Positions 47,433-58,232 of a stretch of 64,000 nt of DNA are shown piece by piece. A program made the position numbers and the translations under genes. The stretch comes from Profftia tarda (lineage in GTDB: Bacteria; Pseudomonadota; Gammaproteobacteria; Enterobacterales; Enterobacteriaceae), in assembly GCF_904848675.1 (NCBI RefSeq), contig NZ_LR890047.1, positions 806,001 to 870,000 of the forward strand, written 5' to 3'. The first letter of the stretch is position 1. Each line of letters begins with the position of its first letter. Below the pieces are notes generated by a model that was given only the letters and a program-made list of their open reading frames with translations, was not told the DNA's origin and did no database searches.

Positions 47433-49307
47433 ATTGATTCTCTATCTTCATAAATGCGCAAATTTCTTGATAAATAAGAAGATGACGTAGCAATTAAAAA
47501 ACACCTATATTTTTATTATTTAAATATCGCTTTTATAAAATTTGATGTTTTAGTTAGACAAAAATTTGCTAATGGTAATTAGTGCAGGTGTAAGCAGTCA
47601 TATTATTTTTAATAACTTTTACAAAATATTATATATATCTTACATTATGCAATATTATATAACGCTGCATATCATTGTGCATATTTAAGCAATAGATATT
47701 TATAAAGCAAATAGATATTATCTTAATGTAGACCTTCACATCATTTTACTCTAGATAATTTCCAGGGTAAAGATTTATGATTTTATCTAATATAATTTAG
47801 TACCTCTCTCATTTTTAAATTATCTTACATTATTTTCAACAAAATTCTTAAAATTATGTAGTAACATAAGAAATTAAATTGAAAGATCCATGTTAATAAC
47901 ACATCTAATATTCTTGAGACTATAGATTATTAATGCAAGAGAAACACTATTAGAAATATTACTAATAACGTAAGAAATATTTATAGGAAAAGAAAAAATT
48001 CACATCCTACATTAGGAATAATGATCATTATCATAACTGTCAACTATATAATATTGAGGATCCGTATACTTATAAAAGCTAGTAATTTTTCTAACATTAC
48101 GTTATTAAGAATGAGTGATATTTTTATTTGTATAAATTTTCTATAATCCTAGGAAGGGTCAATTAAGACTATTTAGCAATATTGAAAACTAAATAAATGA
48201 TATTAATTTTATATGATCCATAAATCAATAGACACAAAATAGATTTTATAATAATTTTTCATCTAGAATGATTAAATCTTTTGATTAGGAAGATATTAAT
48301 AATACTTGCTATATATGGAGTGATAATAACTAGGGATGCAATAAGAAGATAAAAAATCAACGTACTATCATATAACAGAGATAGATAAAAGATTAAACAG
48401 AACCTTTTTTGATGATCTCCTAATAAAAAATGGAGAATATGAAGGAGTATACATAAGGTTATTAAAATAGCAAATATCTGCAGACAATATTTATTATCTT
48501 TATAATAAAGAATACCTATTTTAACACTGCTGGATAGCTCATCTTCTTATAAACTATTAACTTTAAATGAATATAATCATGGTATTTAATAAAGATTAAT
48601 CTTTTGATGCTATTTTTTGTAGATTAGAGTACTCAGTATCAAAAACAATAATTAATCTAAACATTATCTTTATTACATTTATTGAAAAATACAACGCATA
48701 TTTGTTATACCTAGCTGCAAATAAATAATTTTCATAATTTAGCACATTCTTAGTAAAGCAAATTTGGATATAAGTTTTTATATATTAACCTATATAAACT
48801 GATATCAGCATGTTTTTCTTTATCTCTTACTGTATAAAATTTACTTGCTGATGTATCATAATAAATCTTAGAGAATTACGGTTTGCGTTTTATTGCAATC
48901 CTTGCTTGAACAAATCGGCTTATCTGCGATGATAATCGTGTATAGTTGATTAAATACATATACACAATTAAAACGAAACTAGTTTTTCTTAAAATGTATT
49001 TGTATATAAAAAGTAAAAATATACCCAAACAAAAATGCTAATTCATGCTTTTATCAGAATTTTAGACTAATAAAAGTTTAAAACAATATAGCTTATCAGG
49101 GATGACCTAGCTGTATTGTTTAAATACAAGTTTATTGTATTACAAAATACAATTGAAATAATTACACCGATATGATTGGCTTTAAACAAATAATAGATAA
49201 AATATAAAATAAATAACACCCATCAGTATGCCTACAAGACACCACTCAGATCAAGAAAAACCTTTAAACACAAAAAATATTATCTTATATATTTTAGGAG
49301 AAATTCT
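47433..49307. other. Gene desert upstream of dcuA
   Basis: About 1.9 kb with no supported gene. In E. coli aspA (aspartase, about 1.4 kb) precedes dcuA; the space would fit, but no AspA sequence could be recognised. An AGGAGA Shine-Dalgarno for dcuA lies at its end. Confidence 0.45.
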
Positions 49308-50609
49308 ATGTTAGTCCTGGAACTAATTATCGTACTGCTCGCTATATTTTTGGGTGCAAAAATAGGGGGTATAGGAGCAGGATTTGCTGGTGGTTTAGGG
49401 GTTTTAGTACTTGCTATTGTTGGTGTTAAACCTGGAAAGATTCCCTTCGACGTTATTTCAATTATAATGGCTGTTATAATTGCAATATCTACTATGCAAA
49501 TAGCCGGTGGCATGGACTATTTAGTCAAAAAAACTGAAAAAATGCTACGTAATAACCCAAAACATATCACTATTATAGCCCCCATAGTTACCTATTTTAT
49601 AACTATATTCACCGGTACGGGAAACATTTGTCTATCTGCTCTACCAGTGATTTCAGCAGTGGCAAAAAAACAAGATATTAAACCGTGTAGACCACTCTCT
49701 ACATCAGTAATTGCAGCTCAGATCGCTATTACAGCGTCTCCAGTATCTGCCGCTGTAGTTTATATGTCTTTTCTCATGGAAGATCAAGGCATTACTTATA
49801 TCAGGCTATTAATGGTAATGATTCCATCTACTTTTATGGCTGTTCTTACTATGTCAGTAATTATTTCTATCTGTTTTAATTCAAAGCTCTCTGATGATCC
49901 TATATACCGAAAACGTCTGTGTACAGGCCTGATTAAAGCAGATAGCGAACAGAAAATTTTTCTTAAACATTATGCAAAAAGTTCTTTATGGTTGTTTATA
50001 CTAGGTATTTTGTGCGTAGTTAGTTATTCTATCATAAATAGCTCAATCATAGGTCTCGTTGAAGTACCAATAATGAATACAACTAACAGTATACTGAGTA
50101 TCATGCTGAGTGTTGCAGCAATCACAACTATTCTGTGCCGAATTAAAACTGATCATATCCTAAATTCTAGCATCTTTAAAACTGGGATGAACGCATGCAT
50201 TTGTATTTTGGGTCTTGCTTGGCTCGGTGATACTTTCGTTCAAGCGAACCTTCAGTGGATCACAAAAACTACAAGCAATGTAGTTCAGGAGTATCCTTGG
50301 TTAATGATAGTCATATTTTTCTTCGCCTCTACTCTACTGTATTCTCAAGCAGCAACGGTGAAAGCTCTGATGCCAATCGCGATAGCACTGAATATTTCTA
50401 ATCTAATTGCAGTTGCTTCTTTTGCAGCAGTGTCTGGTCTATTTATTCTGCCAACTTACCCAACTTTGATTGCAGCGGTAAAAATAGATGAAACAGGAAC
50501 AACTAGTATTGGTAGATGTATGTTCAATCATACTTTCCTTATACCAGGTGCTATAGGTATAACCTTATCCATTATATTTAGCGTCTTACTGGGTAAGATA
50601 ATTTTATAA
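49308..50609 (+). CDS. dcuA: Anaerobic C4-dicarboxylate transporter DcuA
   Basis: Inner-membrane exchanger for aspartate, fumarate, malate and succinate. It begins MLVLELIIVLLAIFLGAKIG. It contains the family segments FTGTGNICLSALPVI, AQIAITASPVSAAVVYMS and LYSQAATVKALMPIAIALN, and has about ten to twelve hydrophobic segments. At 433 residues it equals E. coli DcuA and resembles DcuA more than DcuB. An intact C4 carrier in this reduced genome suggests exchange of dicarboxylates or aspartate with the host or a partner. Confidence 0.95.
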   Translation: MLVLELIIVLLAIFLGAKIGGIGAGFAGGLGVLVLAIVGVKPGKIPFDVISIIMAVIIAISTMQIAGGMDYLVKKTEKMLRNNPKHITIIAPIVTYFITIFTGTGNICLSALPVISAVAKKQDIKPCRPLSTSVIAAQIAITASPVSAAVVYMSFLMEDQGITYIRLLMVMIPSTFMAVLTMSVIISICFNSKLSDDPIYRKRLCTGLIKADSEQKIFLKHYAKSSLWLFILGILCVVSYSIINSSIIGLVEVPIMNTTNSILSIMLSVAAITTILCRIKTDHILNSSIFKTGMNACICILGLAWLGDTFVQANLQWITKTTSNVVQEYPWLMIVIFFFASTLLYSQAATVKALMPIAIALNISNLIAVASFAAVSGLFILPTYPTLIAAVKIDETGTTSIGRCMFNHTFLIPGAIGITLSIIFSVLLGKIIL

Positions 50610-51313
50610 GAGTTGTATGTAATTTAATATACAAAAAATTTTTATATTAGTTTGTTGTTATGTAAACTAAGATATTCATAGACTGATATTGTCTAATTAT
50701 ACAAACTGATCGATCATATTCTTAATCTTAGTAAAAAATAAATCAAATCGTTTCTAAATATTATTTAAGATATTATATTTAATTTTAATATTATTACTAT
50801 ATTGATAGTATATTGACGCCCGAGATGTAGGATAATACTTTATTATTAATAATATTAATCATTGTTTTTCTACACACGATAAGTCTTGATATTATTCTTA
50901 AATAATACTTAAATATAACCTCATGTTCCACTAGAAACCTAATACTGATGATTAGTTGTAATCATTCATCTAATGTCTCTTAGAAAGCAAGATACCTATC
51001 AAATATTTAACCTAACGATAAGATTAAGAACAAAAGAATTTTCCTGATGCTACTTAATCTTAGAAGATGAGTAAAGATCTAAACCTTCAGCATCCAAGGA
51101 GATATCATTAATATATAAACAGGTTATTTGTATAGTGAAATACGATTTATCATAAAATAAAGAAATTGGATTATCTTGTATACTTGTTATCAAGTAGTAT
51201 GCATATTTTTTAATAAAGAATATGTTTCTGGTTCTATAATAATTACAAAAAATACTAGAATAGCTAAAAGGATAAAATTTTACGAGTAATTAAATACTTT
51301 TCTGGAGCAAAAA
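50610..51313. other. Non-coding gap between dcuA and mlaA
   Basis: About 0.7 kb. A weak hairpin TTGTAT/ATACAA (50613-50634) followed by AAAATTTTTAT lies directly after dcuA and might end its transcript. Otherwise it is featureless. Confidence 0.4.
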
Positions 51314-52075
51314 ATGGAACTTCGTCTGACAGGAGTAACTCTAGCAAGTATATTATTAGTTGGATGTATCTCAGGTGCATGCAAACCAGAAACTCAGGAA
51401 CTCTCAGATCCGTTAGAAAGTTTTAACCGCATAATGTTTAGCTTGAATTATGATTATCTTGATCCTTACTTTTTGCGTCCTCTAGCTATAGCGTGGCGTC
51501 ACTATCTACCTGTAAAAGCACGTTCTAGTATTGTAGGCTTTACTAGTAATCTTGAAGAACCAGCTAGCATGGTTAACAGTCTACTCAAGGGTGATATTTA
51601 TGATGGATTTATACACTTTAACCGATTCTTTCTGAATACGCTTATAGGTATAGGTGGCTTCATTGATGTTGCATCAATGGCAAATACTAAGCTAGCAAAA
51701 CAAGAACACCATGGTTTTGGTAGCACATTAGGATATTATGGCATTCCATATTACTTATATATAGTTCTTCCTGGATATGGAAGCTTCACTCTACGTCAAA
51801 ATGGCGGTAACTGTTTAGACTCTATGTATCCAACACTTAGCTGGTTGACATTATGGATGTATCTAGCTAAATGGTTTATTGAAGGCATTGAGACTCGTGC
51901 GCGATTGCTGGATTCTGATTTTTTACTAAAAAATTCTTCAGACCCATACATAATTGCACGCGATGCTTACTTTCAGTATAATGATTTCGTAGCGATAGGT
52001 AATAGATTAATAGAGCGAAACAATCCAAATGATTATGCTATTAAAAACTCATTAAAAGATATTGATTCAGAATAA
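51314..52075 (+). CDS. mlaA: Outer-membrane lipoprotein MlaA (VacJ)
   Basis: Removes mislocalised phospholipids from the outer leaflet of the outer membrane and hands them to MlaC. A lipobox LLVGC places the acylated cysteine at residue 18. SDPLESFNRIMFSLN, HFNRFFLNTLIGIGGFIDVA and the C-terminal LKDIDSE match E. coli MlaA. At 253 residues it equals E. coli (251). A Shine-Dalgarno GGAG precedes the ATG. The rest of the Mla pathway (mlaFEDCB) is not in this window. Confidence 0.96.
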   Translation: MELRLTGVTLASILLVGCISGACKPETQELSDPLESFNRIMFSLNYDYLDPYFLRPLAIAWRHYLPVKARSSIVGFTSNLEEPASMVNSLLKGDIYDGFIHFNRFFLNTLIGIGGFIDVASMANTKLAKQEHHGFGSTLGYYGIPYYLYIVLPGYGSFTLRQNGGNCLDSMYPTLSWLTLWMYLAKWFIEGIETRARLLDSDFLLKNSSDPYIIARDAYFQYNDFVAIGNRLIERNNPNDYAIKNSLKDIDSE

Positions 52076-52104
52076 TTAGTTATTACTTTCATCAAAGTAT
52101 ATAT

Positions 52105-52140
52105 ATGATCATATCTTTAAACATTTAAAGATATGATCAT
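52105..52140 (+). terminator. Terminator after mlaA
   Basis: A perfect 17-bp inverted repeat (ATGATCATATCTTTAAA and its complement) around CA is followed by TTTATAT. It lies 29 bp after the mlaA stop. It is long and stable for this AT-rich genome. Confidence 0.7.
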
Positions 52141-53370
52141 TTTATATCTGAATGCTTGATTGTGCTTGAATTATTTATATGAAATATTTAATAAATTTTA
52201 TCATTAAAGTTAAAATTAAAGATAGAATAAGATATTAATAATATGATCAACAGATCAGATATGCTGTATAGACCATACTACTTATCATGAAGACTATAAT
52301 ATTAATAAAAGACAGAAAGTGTATTCGCAGTATGTAAGAAAAATAGATGTTGAGGATAATATCGCATATATAACTCCCGAAATAAATTTCTAATTCTCTT
52401 AACATGTTTAAGAGAAAACTTTAGAAAATATATGTTTTATTATAAAGATATTTTCTAGAAACTATATAAAATTTATAAAATATCGATTTAGCAATAAATA
52501 AAAATGCTCTTTATTAAGAATAAATATTCTTATAGAATATTTATTTATTTCCATTAATGCAGCACTATATCTCAAGAAATATCTTTTTACAAACCATTCG
52601 TACATTTCAGTTGATACCTGATGAAAGCATCTAGGACTCTTATAAAAAAATTTTTTCTTATAGGCTAGATAATTAGTATGTCAAAGACACTATATCCATT
52701 CATAATCATTAGAAAATTTTTAACAAGAGCTGTTAATCTACAGGATGGATAAGACTTACTCTAGATATTGCCATAATTCGATCAAGATAGAACCTTCTCT
52801 ATGAATAGAGAAGAAAGATTTTTTCTAACACAATAAAAATTGTGTAAAAGATTAAAAGATTTTTACTGTAAATAATCAAGTACTATTTTAATCTTTAAAC
52901 TTATGATTTTTTATGATTTAAAACAGTAATATCAAAAGAACATAAAATTACAATAAAATTCATGCATAATTATTTTTAATTTGCAGTTATAATATTCTCT
53001 GGATATCTAAGAGATATCCTTCTTATATAAAAAGAATTTTTAGCCTAAATATATTGTTTAATATAATTTTATATAAAAACTAAAAATGATGGGGGAGGAG
53101 GCTATAATATAGATTATAAAATAATATTTCTGTTTATTCATAATTATTATTTCTTTAATCATTACGAAGGTAGTAATAACTCTATTATAATATAGCATAA
53201 ACAGCATTCTAAACAATATTATAGCAAGCCTTCTGCACTAATTTATTTGCATCGTAATACTTCTAAAAACTCATATTCTTAAATAACAGTAATCATTTTC
53301 TTAAACAAGGAAATAACATGTGTTTGTAATTTTTTAGTTTTAAATATTCTTAAATATCATTTCAGTAGCT
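52141..53370. other. Non-coding gap between convergent mlaA and rapZ
   Basis: About 1.2 kb of AT-rich sequence with several short A/T hairpins, no recognised gene. Confidence 0.45.
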
Positions 53371-54222
53371 CTACTGAAATGTCTCAAGAGTACGGTGGCG
53401 AGACTGGACATTCTTGCCGAGTGAGCGGAAGTATTCAGCCAATTGTTCTACTACATAGACCGAACGATGTTTACCACCGGTACAGCCAATTGCTACTGTT
53501 AGATAGCTGCGGTTATTAGTTTCTAACATCGGCAACCAATGCTCTAAGTAGCCACGAGTTTGATAAATAAAATCATCTACTTCAGCGTATAATCGTAAAA
53601 AAGCAGAGACAGGTTGATCTAGACCAGTCATAGAGCGTAGGCTCGTATTCCAATGAGGATTAGGCAAGAAACGTACATCAAACACATAGTCAGCATCAAT
53701 GGGAATACCATGTTTAAAGCCGAAGGACTCAAATACTATTGTGAGTTCACGTTCACGTCTACCTAGAAAACGTATACGCAAAACTTCTCCGAGCTCATGT
53801 ACAGACATTGCTGAAGTATCGATGATGAGGTCAGCACGAGCCCGCAAAGGCTCTAATAGATAATTTTCTTCATCAATAGCATTTTCCAAGGAAAGATTGT
53901 GGATCGAGAGAGGATGCAGGCGACGAGTATAGCTGTAACGACGAATAATGGTATTACGAGTAGCATCTAAGAATAGAAGCTGTAGAAAACAGCCATTTGG
54001 TAGATTGCAAATAGCCAGTTCTAGCGCATCAGGAGACTCAGGCATATTACGCACATCAAGACTAATAGCAGCTAACGCTCCTCTATCGGTAAGAGAATGT
54101 GCTAAATTAGATAGCAGTTCTATAGGAAGATTATCTACACAATAAAAGCCCGTATCCTCTAAAGCGCGCAAAGCTACTGATTTACCTGAACCAGAACGGC
54201 CGCTGACTATTATCAGCACCAT
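53371..54222 (-). CDS. rapZ: RNase adapter protein RapZ
   Basis: RNA-binding protein that in E. coli senses glucosamine 6-phosphate and delivers the sRNA GlmZ to RNase E, tuning glmS. Walker A GRSGSGKS is at residues 8-15. The C-terminal RNA-binding region retains HWLPMLETNNRSYLTVAIGC and TGGKHRSVYVVEQLAEYFRS. At 283 residues it is close to E. coli (284). Neighbouring rpoN, hpf, ptsN and npr are missing. Confidence 0.96.
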   Translation of the reverse strand: MVLIIVSGRSGSGKSVALRALEDTGFYCVDNLPIELLSNLAHSLTDRGALAAISLDVRNMPESPDALELAICNLPNGCFLQLLFLDATRNTIIRRYSYTRRLHPLSIHNLSLENAIDEENYLLEPLRARADLIIDTSAMSVHELGEVLRIRFLGRRERELTIVFESFGFKHGIPIDADYVFDVRFLPNPHWNTSLRSMTGLDQPVSAFLRLYAEVDDFIYQTRGYLEHWLPMLETNNRSYLTVAIGCTGGKHRSVYVVEQLAEYFRSLGKNVQSRHRTLETFQ

Positions 54223-55781
54223 GTTGGCAATCTCCTTATTTTAAGTTAGTCAAATTAAAACCTATTTAAAATTAACCTCGCAGGGAAAATACTATGAAAC
54301 ATATTTAATATTTAAAGTAACGTAAATATTGATCTCTTAATATTATTTTATTTTTCTGCTTATAAACTTATATTGTATTATTTTTCTTCCACAACCTTAT
54401 GACTGTTCTACAAAAATACATAAACACATGCATCAAACTTTCTGCAATATTTTTGCGCAATAAATACTATAGTTGATTTCTTAGATGCTCATTGATAAGT
54501 AACTCATGAGTAAAAGAAAAAATAAACATAAATACCTATTATCAATAAAAGTTATATTTTATCGGTCTTTCCAGATATATTAAAAACAAAAATAGATTAT
54601 CAATTTTGCTGAAGATATTTATACTGTAAGTTAAAGTAAAATGAAATCTATGACGCCAAATACAGCTACTTAGCAACCAATATAATATTTTTAAAAATCA
54701 CTTTATTTATTCTGACAGAGGATGCGTAAATTTATGTATTCTAGACTTATTAAATAGTTTAAAATACATTGAAAGATCACACATATGAAGTATGATACAC
54801 ATCAAAATTAGCTATATAATAATTTCTTGTTTATATTGATGGTTTTATTTTTGTTGCTTAAATAAACTTGATAAACGCAATATAATATTATTTCAAATAT
54901 TGAAAAGTAGATATCCTGAATAATGAGAACCGCATATGAATTTAATATTTAGACAAAAAATGATAGAATATTCCTAAGAACGCATCAAATCCTTTATATA
55001 TTAAAGTATATTATTTGCATTCAAAAGAAAATTTTTTAAATAGCTCATAATACAAACACGGATCTACTGCTTGATGAGGGATATTATTTTTTACTAAGTA
55101 TGAAAATAGGAAAATAACTCACTGTAAGTATTTTACAATAGCATAACTATAATTTTCTTTATCAGACGGGATAAATATCTCGTTATCATGCATGAAATAA
55201 ATATTAATTTTTAAAATATTATCATAGCAACACAACCATTACGATGAATATATTGTTAAATAGTCTATCAGATCACTAAGAATCATTATCTAAAATACAG
55301 CAGAAATATTCACAAAATATTTTTTAATATTAGATAGATAATTGCTACATGAGTTTAGTTTTATGAAACCAATATTTAAATTTTATTAAATCAATATATA
55401 GTTATAATTTTAAAAATTATGTAGGGTAGTATTTCTTCAAAAATCTCGGGGTATTCTATCCTAGAATTATCAAGGGAGTGCAATCTATATCTTTTTTATA
55501 TACATTATGATATATTTGCATGTATTTTCTAAGTCAATTGATTAACTAATATATTTTAGATTCATCAATAGTGAAAAACAATAGCAGATATTTTGTCATT
55601 ATCAAATTTGAAGAACTTTTTAAATTCAACACTCTATCTTATTCTATATTACTATATATTTATTTTTCTAAAATTTAGTTTAAAATTAAACAATTATTAT
55701 AATACTAAATATTAATTGATTACCAAATGCCTTATGCTGGATCTCCTGAATGATATTAGCTTGGGATTCGATAATATATAC

Positions 55782-55852
55782 TATCATTATTAGAGTAATG
55801 ATACGCTCACAAGATGTGTAGCGTGCCTTTAATCTAGGATATGATCCTAGAT
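55782..55852. other. Cluster of three consecutive hairpins
   Basis: TATCATTA/TAATGATA (loop 6), ACGCTCAC/GTG-AGCGT (one bulge, loop 5) and ATCTAGGAT/ATCCTAGAT (loop 3) follow each other within 71 bp. This density of perfect stems is unusual in the surrounding AT-rich sequence. A small RNA or the relic of one is possible. Confidence 0.35.
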
Positions 55853-57538
55853 AAATAAATATATAGTATGGTTAACATATAATTACGTAATAGGAGGCAT
55901 TATAAGATCATGCCGTTTATCAGTACCGTAATATTTTCTTAAAAATCTTAATTAGAAAGAAATCAGTTATTGCTGTTTACAATTCTAGTATATAATATAA
56001 AAGATTGAAAATAGTCAAATATTCTGTATTTATTAACAGAAGGTTTGGCATTGTGGTACTGTTTTATCATATAAATTATGATAGATTATAAAATGTATTA
56101 AATAAAATTCAAGCGTGACATATTCACTGGGAATAACATAAATTTAATAAAAGTTTTGCTGCCAGCATATTATATCGTTTTATTTGAGCATGCAGCACAT
56201 AATAAACAATAGGTCGCAATATAGCACAGCTATCAAAGCTTACCTGCTTAGAACTACAAAATATTATTAAATAATATATGACATCTTATAGCTCATAGAA
56301 TATCATTAAAAATATTGTGATTTTAATCACTTGATATGATTCTGAAATAATTAACTATCAATAACATCTTGATTTTCTATAACTAGTAACTTTTGCTGAT
56401 ATGCTATTTTCTGTACATATACCCCTTTGATAAGCACCCAATATTTTTATTTATTAAAACATATGTTATATTAAGAATACAAATGTTTAAAGATTTAAAT
56501 AATCTTATTTTATCTTTAAAAAGTACTTGGTTAAATCATCCGCTAGTCATTCCTCATTAGCAAGAATTATGATAAGATCTAACTATTAAGAGATATCGCT
56601 GATGCTATAAGTTTTACTAGGACTATCTATCACAGTCTTGGTAATTTAAGATATTAGCTGCAAATAGCTTATCATTATATTTCATTTATCATGTTACTAT
56701 TGTAAGTCTTTGTGCACATCTTTTTATATCTTGATTTATAAATACTCAGGAATGAATGCGAACAAACAAAAACTATATCATAAGTTTAAGTATAGTTAAT
56801 ATGCTATTTATAGTTAGTGCTCTGATATAGAGATAAACATGATCCCCATGTTATAAATGATCATTAATAACCAGAAGATCAAAACATGCAAAGATCTACT
56901 GATCTATATCATAATAATTGTGATATACATGCATATTATAACAATTATAATTATTTGAGGATACTGCTATACGAAGAAACATTAGTAATGTCTCTTTTAT
57001 TTTTATTATCAGCAGTAATTTTAAAATATAGATAATAACATTATCAAAATTAAATTTTTACTAAAAGTTCTTTTTTGAATAGAGTCCTAGTGATAATAAT
57101 ACCTTTCTTAGAGCCGTGTGAAAAGTATATGATCATTATTTGATGGACTTTAATTCTGTAAAAGATAGCTATGCTATGCTACAAAATAGCGTAGTAAACT
57201 ATAGTTATCTCGTGATATGCAAAATGATATTTTTATATCATATCAAAAGAATATGTATATGCTATACAAAAGAAAAATAAAATTCAGGAAATTCTTCTTT
57301 ATATTCAGATTGTCGCATATTAGTAATCCTATTAAGAAGCAATATAATGTTACGTATGAAAATAAATTCAAATCTAATATAACCATATACTAAAATTAAT
57401 ATAATAAACTATATCTGCAATTAATTTTTGACTATTACAATAATAAATGGGTTGTAGACACATAAGGATAGTACTTATCCTTATTAAAAAAATCTGCCAA
57501 AAATATTTGCTTCTGTCATGATTTCCAGAAAATCTATA

Positions 57539-57626
57539 ACCCCTCAGGGGTCATTATAGAGTATCGCAAAATTTTTAAGCAAGGCTTGCTAATTTAAGAT
57601 ACTATCTCTGTAATTAGAGATAGTAT
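57539..57626. other. Hairpin cluster upstream of tsaE
   Basis: ACCCC/GGGGT (loop TCA), AGCAAG/CTTGCT and an 11-bp perfect stem ATACTATCTCT/AGAGATAGTAT (loop 6) lie within 90 bp, ending 96 bp before tsaE. This could be a leader RNA, a terminator pair of a lost upstream gene, or a small RNA. Confidence 0.4.
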
Positions 57627-57722
57627 GAATACTTGTTAAACCTAAATTATTACTAGTATAGTGATGTGTGCGTGTTAGCAAAATAATTTTCAACAAAATA
57701 CTTAATCAGTAATTAATCATAA

Positions 57723-58232
57723 ATGATCAATAATCATCATGAAAAATATAGTGCTTTTTTACAAAATGAGACGGCAACCATAGAACTGAGTGCCATACTA
57801 GCCACTATATGTTGTAATAGTGCGACCGTTATTTATTTATATGGTAGTCTAGGTTCAGGCAAGACAACCTTTAGTCGAGGATTTTTGCATAAATTAGGCT
57901 ATCAGGGAAATGTAAAAAGTCCTACATATACTTTAGTAGAGCATTATGAGCTAGCACTGATAAACGTATACCATTTTGATCTTTATCGTTTATCTCATCC
58001 AGAAGAACTAGAATTTATCGGGGTTCGTGACTACTTTGATCATAACGCCATTCATCTGATCGAATGGCCACAACAGGGAGAAGGTTTTCTGCCTCAACCA
58101 GACATTAGCTTGCATCTCTCTTATAAAAACAAAGGACGTTATGCCAAGATTATATCATATACAATTCATGGTGGATGTATTTTAAAGAAGTTTAAGGGGG
58201 CAACAAGGTTGTTGTATGCATGTCTAAGTTAA
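57723..58232 (+). CDS. tsaE: tRNA threonylcarbamoyladenosine biosynthesis ATPase TsaE
   Basis: ATPase that works with TsaB, TsaC and TsaD to make t6A37 in ANN-decoding tRNAs. The P-loop GSLGSGKT is at residues 41-48, and SPTYTLVEHYEL, YHFDLYRLSHPEELEFIGVRD and LIEWPQQGEGFLP are diagnostic. At 169 residues it is longer than E. coli (153) at the C-terminus. It overlaps amiB by 13 bp. No good Shine-Dalgarno precedes the chosen ATG. Confidence 0.95.
   Translation: MINNHHEKYSAFLQNETATIELSAILATICCNSATVIYLYGSLGSGKTTFSRGFLHKLGYQGNVKSPTYTLVEHYELALINVYHFDLYRLSHPEELEFIGVRDYFDHNAIHLIEWPQQGEGFLPQPDISLHLSYKNKGRYAKIISYTIHGGCILKKFKGATRLLYACLS

Larger units (their letters stand above)
54223..57722. other. 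Largest gene desert (3.5 kb)
   Basis: No intact gene, tRNA or rRNA. On synteny, rpoN-hpf-ptsN would lie upstream of rapZ here; no residues of them were recognised. Two groups of hairpins, near 55782-55852 and 57539-57626, stand out and are listed separately. Confidence 0.5.

Noticed and set aside
49280..49513. Minus-strand frame at the start of dcuA
   Set aside because: Antisense to the DcuA membrane segments; Ile/Pro/Ala-rich translation is a codon mirror effect.
55741..55860. Possible tRNA in the triple-hairpin region (GGGATTCGATAAT)
   Set aside because: No matching acceptor stem or T-arm pairing; kept only as an unexplained hairpin cluster.
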